DNA of 5,270 bases from WSZY01 sp964559845 (GTDB lineage Bacteria; Pseudomonadota; Zetaproteobacteria; Mariprofundales; Mariprofundaceae), in assembly GCA_964559845.1 (NCBI GenBank), contig CAZLJF010000087.1:1-5270 (forward strand), read 5' to 3'. The notes under the pieces were generated by a model that did not search any database, was not told where the DNA came from, and saw only the letters and a list, made by a program, of their open reading frames with translations. Both the position numbers and the translations under genes were made by a program. Shown here piece after piece: positions 1 to 5,270 of the stretch (positions are counted from its first letter, which is position 1; the number at the start of each line of letters is the position of its first letter).

Positions 1-8
1 AAACATCA

Positions 9-44
9 ATAAGTTTTACTTATGATATTTATAACCATTATAAA
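9..44 (+). promoter_or_regulatory. Possible promoter with two dyads upstream of cbbQ
   Basis: This AT-rich stretch holds a sigma70-like pair: TTTACT at 15-20 and TATAAA at 39-44 with an 18-bp spacer. Two perfect dyads overlap it: ATAAGT-TTT-ACTTAT at 9-23, and TTTATAA-CCA-TTATAAA at 28-44. Their centres are about 20 bp apart, close to two helical turns. The first dyad also fits the TNA-N7-TNA pattern known for CbbR, the LysR-type regulator of Calvin-cycle operons (TAA at 10-12, TTA at 20-22). AT-rich DNA matches such short patterns easily. Transcription from here would give a leader of roughly 200 nt before cbbQ. The stretch could equally be the tail of an intergenic region after an upstream Rubisco gene. 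Confidence 0.25.
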
Positions 45-88
45 CATGTCTTTTTCATAAAATCGACTAGACTTGCGTTCAAGATACT

Positions 89-234
89 CTGAAAAACTAC
101 ATCCATGCAGCTTTTCAGTATGCAAAGGAAAAAGCGCGGTTTTTCCTTTGCTCACAAAATCAAACACTGATGTGCATGATTTTGGCGGCTCGTCCATGAG
201 CTGCAAGGAAACGCTGATTTTTTCAGGCTTCCTT
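89..234. repeat. Tandem array of five stem-loops in the cbbQ leader
   Basis: Five inverted repeats follow one another almost without gaps. H1 (89-118) has arms CTGAAAA/TTTTCAG plus inner CT/AG and CA/TG pairs. H2 (122-151) is a perfect 12-bp stem GCAAAGGAAAAA with a 6-nt loop. H3 (155-184) has an 8-bp stem CAAAATCA/TGATTTTG plus inner CAC/GTG. H4 (185-204) has an 8-bp stem with two G-T pairs and a TCCA loop. H5 (205-234) has AAGGAA/TTCCTT plus inner CTGA/TCAG with a T5 loop. Four units are exactly 30 nt, and H1 to H3 start every 33 nt. None has a canonical GC stem followed by a T-tract, so a simple terminator does not describe the array. It could tune or protect an mRNA between Rubisco and cbbQ, or be a decayed repeat element. 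Confidence 0.6.
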
Positions 235-247
235 AAGTTTTTAATGC

Positions 248-252
248 GGGAG
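248..252 (+). promoter_or_regulatory. Ribosome-binding site of cbbQ
   Basis: GGGAG lies 6 nt before the ATG at 259 and decides the start. The reading frame stays open upstream to about 73, and another in-frame ATG occurs at 244, but neither earlier start has a Shine-Dalgarno sequence. The upstream frame also runs through the stem-loop array. Confidence 0.7.
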
Positions 253-258
253 CGAACC

Positions 259-1062
259 ATGACCGACAAAGAACAGTACAGAATTCATGAAGAACCATTC
301 TATCAGCCCCAGTCCGATGAGGTGGAACTCTATGAAGCCGCCTATGCCGCACGCCTGCCTGTGATGGTGAAGGGGCCGACCGGATGTGGCAAATCCCGCT
401 TTATTGAATATATGGCATGGAAACTTGACAGGCCATTGATTACCGTGGCCTGTAATGAGGATATGACTGCTTCGGACCTGGTGGGCCGTTATCTGCTCGA
501 TGCCAATGGCACGCGCTGGCTGGACGGTCCATTGACAACGGCAGCACGCATTGGCGCGATCTGCTATCTTGATGAGGTCGTTGAGGCGCGTCAGGACACC
601 ACCGTGGTCATCCACCCACTGACCGATCATCGCCGCACACTGCCGCTGGATAAAAAGGGCGAGTTGGTGGAGGCACATCCCGATTTTCAACTGGTAATCT
701 CCTATAACCCTGGTTATCAGAGCCTGATGAAGGATCTGAAGCAGTCCACCAAGCAGCGTTTTGCGGGCTTTGAGTTTGATTATCCTGCGGAATCTGTTGA
801 AATCGGAATTGTCGCCAGGGAGACTGGTATTGATGCGGAACTGGCGGCCAAACTGGTCAAGGTTGGCGTGACGGCGCGCAACCTGAAAGGTCATGGCCTG
901 GATGAAGGGATCTCTACCCGCCTGCTGACCTATGCGGCAGCACTGATCAAAGGCGGTATTGAGCCGAAGGCAGCATGCCGCATGGCGTTGGTGCGTCCGA
1001 TTACCGATGATGCCGATATTCGCGACACGCTTGATCATGCCATTGATGCAATCTTTGGCTAA
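259..1062 (+). CDS. cbbQ: CbbQ, AAA+ ATPase subunit of the CbbQO Rubisco activase
   Basis: This 267-residue protein is a MoxR/NorQ/CbbQ-type AAA+ ATPase of the usual CbbQ length. Visible motifs are Walker A GPTGCGKS (39-46), Walker B ICYLDE ending in D105-E106, a sensor-1 asparagine in ISYNPG (N150), and a likely arginine finger in KQRF (R167). The N-terminal EPFYQP segment and the C-terminal VRPITDD-type helical lid also suit the CbbQ/NorQ group. Characterised CbbQ proteins form hexameric rings in the cytoplasm that bind one CbbO and use ATP to release inhibitory sugar phosphates from Rubisco. The sequence alone cannot fully separate CbbQ from NorQ (nitric oxide reductase activation). The partner decides it: the next gene has CbbO length, not the shorter NorD length. 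The start at 259 is chosen for its Shine-Dalgarno. cbbO follows 16 nt after the stop, so the two are almost certainly cotranscribed. Confidence 0.93.
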   Translation: MTDKEQYRIHEEPFYQPQSDEVELYEAAYAARLPVMVKGPTGCGKSRFIEYMAWKLDRPLITVACNEDMTASDLVGRYLLDANGTRWLDGPLTTAARIGAICYLDEVVEARQDTTVVIHPLTDHRRTLPLDKKGELVEAHPDFQLVISYNPGYQSLMKDLKQSTKQRFAGFEFDYPAESVEIGIVARETGIDAELAAKLVKVGVTARNLKGHGLDEGISTRLLTYAAALIKGGIEPKAACRMALVRPITDDADIRDTLDHAIDAIFG

Positions 1063-1078
1063 AGAGAGATAACGTATC

Positions 1079-3343
1079 ATGACCGTTGCAACGGTTGAAA
1101 GAAGCATGGAAATTGAGATGTACTGGCAACGGCTGGGCTGCAATTTTGCCCAGGTTGACCGGGTCTTTGACGACTGTATGTTGGAGGCAAAGGCGCTGCT
1201 TTCCGAGCAGGGGCTGGTCAGCTATATCGAGCATGCCAGCTTTCTTGGCAAGATGGGACGCGGGCCGGAACCACTGCTGGTCTATCTCGAAGAGGCGCCC
1301 GGTGTTGCCGCCCTTGTGGGTGAAGATGCGCTGCTGGATCTGCGCGAGTTTGCGCATTTCATGTCCACTCATACCAATTTCAAGGCGATGGTGCCATTCC
1401 TGCAGACGATTGGAGCGGTAACGCGCCGTTTGCAGTCCTACGAATTGATGAAGCAGTATATTGAGGTGATTCGCGACATGATGCAGCGGACTTCCGGTTC
1501 GGTGCATGGTCACCATACGACATTCCCAAGTCCCGGATTGCCGGATCTGCTAAAACAGGCTCCCCGTCTGTTGACCGAGCTGTCGCTTGAAGGTTTCAGG
1601 AACTGGGTTGATTACGGTGTCCGCTACTACCGTAACCATCCCGACCGCCAGATCGATTATTTCAGTCTGCAGTCGGCCGATGCGCATGCAGTCATGCAGC
1701 GAGAGCGGCACGGCACGTTGCTGGTGGATAATGAGCGCAAGCTTGATGCCTATCTGCGCGGACTTTGGCAGGAATCGGATTATCTGGTGCCATACTCACT
1801 GGCCTTTGATGAGTTGCGCAAGCCGATGCCCTATTTTGACAAGCTGGGGATTCGTCTGCCTGATGTTTATGACGATGATCGCGGTGTTTCCGGCATCAAT
1901 CGTTATCGTGCGGCACTGGCGCATATGGCGGCGCATCGCCGCTGGAGTCAGCAGATGATTGTCGATAACTGGAGCCCCTTCCAGCGTGTGGCGGTGGAGA
2001 CATTCGAGGATTCGCGCGTTGATTATCTGGCTTGCCAACGATATCCGGGGTTGAAGAAACTGTTTCTGGCCCTGCATCCGCTGCCCAATGAGGATGATTT
2101 GAATCTTACGGACGTATCGCTGATCCGCTTGCGTCTGGCGATGGTCTCCAGGGCCATCCTTGACCCTGATTTTAAGTATGAAAATGCCGATGTGCGCGAA
2201 TTTGTCGGCCGCTTTTTCGATGCCATGAAGGATGGTGAGTCGAGCAGCAAGGATATGGCCTCAATTGCCCTCTCCTTTATTGCCCGCACCCGTCGGCAGA
2301 GCGACCTGTCACCGAACATCTATTTTGATAATACCGAAGTGGATTACCGTGATGATAATCGCCATCTGTGGATCTACATCGAGGAGGGGGATGAGGAGGA
2401 GGCCTTCGAGCATCTCGACCAGCGCTCCGAACAGGAGGAGGTCAAGGGGTTGCCGCCACGCCATTATCATGAGTGGGATTACAATTCGCAGCATTACCGC
2501 CCGGACTGGGTGAGTGTTTATGAGGCATTACATCCGCGCGGTAATGCCTCTTTTATCGACAATCTTATTGCCAAACACAGCCGGCTGGCCAAGCGGTTGA
2601 AACAGATGCTCGATATGCTCAAGCCCCAGGATCGGGTGCGTATCCGCTATCAGGAAGAGGGCTCCGAACTTGATCTGGATGTGGCCATTCGTTCGCTGAT
2701 TGATTTCAAGGGCGGGGCAACGCCCGATCCGCGTATCAACATGAGTCACCGCACTGCTGGCAGGGATATCGCCGTAATGCTGCTGCTCGATCTGTCACAG
2801 TCACTGGATGAAAAGGCCGAAGGGTGCAACCAGACGATTCTGGAACTCTCCCAGGAGGCGGTTTCCCTGCTGGCCTGGTCGATTGAGCAGGTGGGAGATC
2901 CGTTTGCCATTGCCGGGTTCCATTCCAATACCCGCCATGATGTACGTTATTACCATATCAAGGGCTATTCCGAGAAGTGGGATGATGAGGTCAAATCGCG
3001 CCTGGCCGCGATGGAGGCGGGCTTTTCAACCCGTATGGGTGCAGCGATGCGGCATGCCGCACACTATCTGAAGGCGCAACAGGCCGATAAGAAGCTGATG
3101 CTGATTCTGACTGATGGTGAACCGGCCGATATTGATGTCGATGATCATCAGTTGTTGATTGCCGATGCACGTCAGGCCGTCAATGAACTGAGCCGGGAAG
3201 GTATCTACACCTACTGCATCAATCTCGATTCCAAGGCGGATGAATATGTGGCTGATATCTTTGGCAGGCAGTACACGATCATTGATCATGTGGATCGTCT
3301 GCCGGAGAGACTGCCGGAGCTGTTTATCTCTCTGACAAAATAG
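1079..3343 (+). CDS. cbbO: CbbO, VWA-domain adaptor subunit of the CbbQO Rubisco activase
   Basis: The product has 754 residues, typical for CbbO. A long helical N-terminal and middle region includes a FEDSRVDYL segment (309-317) of the kind shared by CbbO and NorD proteins. A strongly acidic linker follows (about 433-457, rich in E and D). The C-terminal von Willebrand factor A domain spans roughly 560-750. Its metal-ion-dependent adhesion site is intact: DLSQS (D571, S573, S575), T651 in STRMG, and D679 in LTDGE. In studied systems CbbO binds the CbbQ hexamer and its VWA domain contacts Rubisco through this metal site, directing remodelling to inhibited enzyme. A weak AGAG-type Shine-Dalgarno lies 10 nt before the ATG. 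An in-frame ATG at 1106 is a possible alternative start, giving 745 residues. A strong hairpin begins 9 nt after the stop. I see no frameshift or missing metal-site residue. Confidence 0.93.
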   Translation: MTVATVERSMEIEMYWQRLGCNFAQVDRVFDDCMLEAKALLSEQGLVSYIEHASFLGKMGRGPEPLLVYLEEAPGVAALVGEDALLDLREFAHFMSTHTNFKAMVPFLQTIGAVTRRLQSYELMKQYIEVIRDMMQRTSGSVHGHHTTFPSPGLPDLLKQAPRLLTELSLEGFRNWVDYGVRYYRNHPDRQIDYFSLQSADAHAVMQRERHGTLLVDNERKLDAYLRGLWQESDYLVPYSLAFDELRKPMPYFDKLGIRLPDVYDDDRGVSGINRYRAALAHMAAHRRWSQQMIVDNWSPFQRVAVETFEDSRVDYLACQRYPGLKKLFLALHPLPNEDDLNLTDVSLIRLRLAMVSRAILDPDFKYENADVREFVGRFFDAMKDGESSSKDMASIALSFIARTRRQSDLSPNIYFDNTEVDYRDDNRHLWIYIEEGDEEEAFEHLDQRSEQEEVKGLPPRHYHEWDYNSQHYRPDWVSVYEALHPRGNASFIDNLIAKHSRLAKRLKQMLDMLKPQDRVRIRYQEEGSELDLDVAIRSLIDFKGGATPDPRINMSHRTAGRDIAVMLLLDLSQSLDEKAEGCNQTILELSQEAVSLLAWSIEQVGDPFAIAGFHSNTRHDVRYYHIKGYSEKWDDEVKSRLAAMEAGFSTRMGAAMRHAAHYLKAQQADKKLMLILTDGEPADIDVDDHQLLIADARQAVNELSREGIYTYCINLDSKADEYVADIFGRQYTIIDHVDRLPERLPELFISLTK

Positions 3344-3352
3344 CAATAAATA

Positions 3353-3373
3353 CAGGCCGCATCGTGCGGCCTG
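3353..3373. terminator. Probable bidirectional terminator between cbbO and the MgtC-like gene
   Basis: A perfect 9-bp GC-rich stem (CAGGCCGCA / TGCGGCCTG) closes a TCG loop, starting 9 nt after the cbbO stop. On the plus strand the following bases are only moderately T-rich. On the minus strand the hairpin is followed by TATTTATTGC, a better U-tract. It therefore probably ends both cbbO and the converging minus-strand transcript, whose gene stops at 3537. Confidence 0.6.
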
Positions 3374-3536
3374 GTGGAACTGTCTGTTATTCGCTGTTAG
3401 TCGGACATTTTTATCAATCACTCTCATATCAGGACGTTCAGTACATTAGGCATTGTTAATGAATCCGGATATGGATGTGGCTAAACAGCGTAATGACCAG
3501 GGCCGCCTTGGGGAGTAAAAGCAATCCGGGAGCCTG

Positions 3537-4808
3537 CTATAAGAAACCGATTGCTCCGAGGCTGATGGCTATCAGGGGAGACAGACCTGCAACCAGCCAC
3601 AAGCGTGCAGAGGCAGGGGAGAATGCAATGCCCAGCACAAGCTTGACCAGTGAGTTGGCTGCACTGGCCAGAAGGATGCCCTGAGCAGCCAATGAGGGGG
3701 CCAGAGTGCCCCGGCTCATTTCACCCAGTGAGAGTGTAACCGGATCAATATCACTCAGGCCCGAAAGTCCGGCGACAGTCATCAGGCCTGCATCACCGAA
3801 ATTGTTCCGGGCCATGTGAACAAAAAAGATAACAACTGCGTAAAGTCCCCCAAATGCCAGTGCTGTACGAAAAGAGAGCGGGTTGCTTTTGGGTTGATAG
3901 GAGGGGGGTATTCCGGATGGAGTTGATTTTCGCCACAGCAGAAATGCGATGCTGAGGCTGACAAGGGTTGCAGCAGCAAAGGGAGCGACCAGTTGAAGTG
4001 TAACTTCCGTATTAAACAGCAGTGTCAGGGCCAAGGTCCGTGGAAACATGGTGCTGCATGCCAGAATGGTCGCCAGCAGACAGGATGACTGCAATTCAGG
4101 CGTCGTACGATTCAGGCGGGCCATGGCAAGTGTGACGGCAGTGCTTGAGGTAAGGCCGCCGAGAACGCCGGTAATTCCCAGCCCGGCGCGATGACCGATC
4201 AGTTTTATGGCTGCGTAGGAAGCAAAGCCAATGCCTGAGATCAGCACAACCATCAGCCAGATATGCTGGGGATTAAGCGAGTTGTAAGGGCCATATGATT
4301 TGTCGGGCAGAATAGGGAGCACAACGACTGTCACAACAAGAAACTGTACGGTTTGCCGGATATCATGCTCGGAAAGTGAATGTGAAAAACGGTGCAGCAC
4401 CGTTTTAAAGTGCAGCAGCGCAAAGACAACAACAGCCACTATCGTTGCCTGCAGGAGAAAGCCAAAGCCTGTCAATACGCCCAGCAGATAGGTCATAACA
4501 AGTACAATTTCAGATGTGATGCCCTTGTCGGTATCCGTGCCGCTCGTGGTTCGATGGTAGGAGAGCAGGGCCAGCAGGGCTGTAAATACAAATCCCAGGG
4601 CAACGGCCCACAGTACAAGGGTTCCGGGCAGCCATGTAAGCAGATTGCCTGTTAAGGAGACAAGCGCAAAGGTGCGGATACCTGCCGCCTCGTGATGGGG
4701 AGCTCTTCCTTCCATCTTGCGCTGGCCGTATTCGCGCTCCAGACCGATCAGAAGCCCGATGCCAAGTGCAGCCAGTGCCTGCATGAGTAAATCGATCTCT
4801 AATGGCAT
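3537..4808 (-). CDS. MgtC/SapB family membrane protein with DUF4010-like C-terminal half
   Basis: This 423-residue, very hydrophobic protein has roughly 12 to 14 candidate membrane segments. The N-terminal 140 residues match the MgtC/SapB pattern: GIGLLIGLERE (16-26) with the characteristic charged pair after the first helix, then GIRTFALVSLTGN (43-55) opening the second. The C-terminal half contains GVLGGLTSSTAVTLAMARL and several further helices, as in the longer MgtC-DUF4010 proteins, which are usually a little over 400 residues. It should be an inner-membrane protein; the substrate or partner of this long subgroup is unknown to me. It should not be named mgtC, since classical MgtC is about half this length and acts on the ATP synthase. 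The ATG at 4808 is the first after an in-frame stop but has no Shine-Dalgarno. The ATG at 4784 (residue 9) is an alternative with a weak AGAG. The gene converges on cbbO. Confidence 0.87.
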   Translation of the reverse strand: MPLEIDLLMQALAALGIGLLIGLEREYGQRKMEGRAPHHEAAGIRTFALVSLTGNLLTWLPGTLVLWAVALGFVFTALLALLSYHRTTSGTDTDKGITSEIVLVMTYLLGVLTGFGFLLQATIVAVVVFALLHFKTVLHRFSHSLSEHDIRQTVQFLVVTVVVLPILPDKSYGPYNSLNPQHIWLMVVLISGIGFASYAAIKLIGHRAGLGITGVLGGLTSSTAVTLAMARLNRTTPELQSSCLLATILACSTMFPRTLALTLLFNTEVTLQLVAPFAAATLVSLSIAFLLWRKSTPSGIPPSYQPKSNPLSFRTALAFGGLYAVVIFFVHMARNNFGDAGLMTVAGLSGLSDIDPVTLSLGEMSRGTLAPSLAAQGILLASAANSLVKLVLGIAFSPASARLWLVAGLSPLIAISLGAIGFL

Positions 4809-4915
4809 AGAGCTATTCTAGCAGCAGGGCGGAAAAACGGGCTATCCCGACGGGCTGCGCCCCAAATGAGGCTGCCCGACGTTGTTCACCGGTCATTTGG
4901 AACCATCAATCTCCC
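4809..4915 (-). promoter_or_regulatory. Leader of the MgtC-like gene with short overlapping ORFs
   Basis: Read on the minus strand, GGGAG (4915-4911) precedes a 6-codon ORF MVPNDR (4906-4886). A second ORF of 27 codons (4896-4813, starting MTGEQRR) overlaps it and ends 4 nt before the ATG of the MgtC-like gene. That gene lacks its own ribosome-binding site, so coupling through these ORFs would explain its translation. An inverted repeat (4862-4869 with 4893-4900, arms CCAAATGA/TCATTTGG) would place the start codon of the 27-codon ORF in a stem. The features are directly visible; a regulatory role is inference, and short ORFs arise easily by chance. Confidence 0.3.
4833..4849 (-). terminator. 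Weak terminator-like hairpin with T-tract
   Basis: On the minus strand CGGG-ATAG-CCCG is followed directly by TTTTT. The 4-bp stem is short for an intrinsic terminator. It lies only 25 nt before the MgtC-like start codon and inside the 27-codon leader ORF, so it could end the upstream small gene, act as an attenuator, or mean nothing. Confidence 0.3.
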
Positions 4916-4989
4916 TTTTCTCGCCTTGATTAACCTCATTCGGGGCAGTAGCGCCAATACCGCAATTAGTATTAACAGGCCCTAATCTT

Positions 4990-5166
4990 TTATAGTGATG
5001 CTTCAGGTATGCGGTGATTATGCATATGGACAACGGGTGCATAGAGACATAATCGCTCTGCATCCGCTCCAGGCTGTTTGAGTCTCGCCAGCAGTTCCGG
5101 CCTGCCATAGTCACGACATCCGGGGCCGTGGCAAATGGTGATGGGCGGCTTCTTGTCTGAATTCAT
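4990..5166 (-). CDS. Small protein resembling a shortened thioredoxin-like [2Fe-2S] ferredoxin
   Basis: This 58-residue product begins with ITICHGPGCRDYG (residues 9-21), then a helix ELLARLKQ and a strand-like end CLYAPVVHMHNHRI. This resembles thioredoxin-fold [2Fe-2S] ferredoxins and NuoE-type domains: a CxxxxC pair, a helix, then CxxxC followed by a proline-valine strand. Here the second pair is incomplete, because only one cysteine precedes YAPVV. The protein also ends without the usual C-terminal helix. It may therefore be a degenerate or truncated copy, or a small protein of other function. Cluster binding by four cysteines is not supported. The ATG at 5166 is preceded by GGAGAG with a 10-nt gap. 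The frame remains open upstream to the window edge, but residues read from there look non-coding and overlap the end of another frame. Confidence 0.5.
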   Translation of the reverse strand: MNSDKKPPITICHGPGCRDYGRPELLARLKQPGADAERLCLYAPVVHMHNHRIPEASL

Positions 5167-5221
5167 TGAACTGGAACTCTCCGCACTGGTTAATGGATGA
5201 AGGCTGATGCAGATATAGAGG

Positions 5222-5269
5222 TCACAGGGAGGCAATAGCCCCTGCAATCCGGTTGACTGCATCCTCCAG
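5222..5269 (-). CDS. C-terminal end of an unidentified minus-strand gene (partial)
   Basis: Reading in from the window edge, this minus-strand frame gives LEDAVNRIAGAIASL and then TGA. The amphipathic helical composition is typical of a protein C-terminus, and the stop falls 55 nt before the start of the next small gene, which would suit an operon. Fifteen residues are too few to name the product. The competing frame over the same bases yields a low-complexity, coding-unlike peptide. Confidence 0.4.
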   Translation of the reverse strand: MEDAVNRIAGAIASL

Positions 5270-5270
5270 T

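Noticed and set aside
122..151. Stem H2 as a classical Rho-independent terminator
   Set aside because: The stem is perfect, but its T-run lies inside the stem and is followed by CTCACAAAATC, not a U-tract. Treating it as part of the array is safer.
73..258. Upstream extension of the cbbQ reading frame giving a 329-residue protein
   Set aside because: The extra 62 residues run through the stem-loop array, have no ribosome-binding site at their start, and do not belong to the CbbQ family, which begins near the ATG at 259.
6..269. Minus-strand ORF of 87 residues across the cbbQ leader
   Set aside because: It overlaps the cbbQ start and translates palindromes and AT-rich DNA. Its openness on both strands is explained by the inverted repeats, and no family is recognisable.
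241..1143. Long minus-strand ORF opposite cbbQ
   Set aside because: It is a shadow of a well-supported gene, and its translation has no recognisable domain.
259..3343. Assignment of the pair as NorQ and NorD
   Set aside because: The VWA protein at 754 residues is longer than typical NorD and has the CbbO layout. No nor genes are visible nearby, though upstream context would settle it.
3475..3684. Plus-strand ORF of 69 residues in the cbbO-MgtC intergenic region
   Set aside because: More than half overlaps the 3' end of the MgtC-like gene, it has no clear ribosome-binding site, and its composition does not look coding.
4893..5114. Minus-strand ORF of 73 residues after the ferredoxin-like gene
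   Set aside because: It is out of frame with the better-supported 58-residue gene over half its length, and the rest covers the leader without recognisable protein features.
1..5270. CRISPR array, tRNA or rRNA gene, insertion sequence
   Set aside because: I saw no regularly spaced identical repeats, no tRNA cloverleaf, no rRNA-like sequence and no transposase. The 33-nt spacing at 89-184 concerns hairpins of different sequence, not CRISPR repeats.

Overview
The window looks like part of a chromosome from an autotrophic proteobacterium with moderate GC content. Its main content is a complete cbbQ-cbbO pair on the plus strand. This pair encodes the two subunits of the CbbQO-type Rubisco activase (AAA+ ring ATPase plus von Willebrand factor A adaptor). 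Such pairs normally sit just downstream of a Rubisco gene (cbbM or cbbLS) in sulfur-, iron- or hydrogen-oxidising chemolithoautotrophs. No Rubisco gene lies inside the window; if present it should end just before position 1. A zetaproteobacterial or gammaproteobacterial host would fit, but this is inference and cannot be settled from 5 kb.

Layout. Positions 1-258 hold no convincing gene. They start with an AT-rich stretch (1-60) containing two short dyads and a possible promoter. Then comes an uninterrupted run of five stem-loops (89-234) ending 24 nt before the cbbQ start codon. cbbQ (259-1062) and cbbO (1079-3343) follow 16 nt apart and are evidently one operon. A perfect 9-bp hairpin at 3353-3373 closes it and probably also stops transcription coming from the other strand. 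Positions 3374-3536 show nothing I can name.

The rest lies on the minus strand. An MgtC/SapB-type membrane protein with a DUF4010-like C-terminal half occupies 3537-4808 and converges on cbbO. Its 5' leader (about 4809-4915) has two tiny overlapping ORFs and two hairpins but no ribosome-binding site at the main gene, suggesting translational coupling or attenuation. Further upstream lie a 58-residue protein resembling a shortened thioredoxin-like [2Fe-2S] ferredoxin (4990-5166) and, at the window edge, the last 15 codons of another minus-strand gene (5222-5269).

How the genes work together. CbbQ and CbbO act as one complex that uses ATP to strip inhibitory sugar phosphates from Rubisco, so they serve the Calvin cycle. 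The minus-strand genes show no visible link to carbon fixation. The most unusual element is the stem-loop array ahead of cbbQ, which no standard feature type explains. The leader of the MgtC-like gene is the second item of interest.
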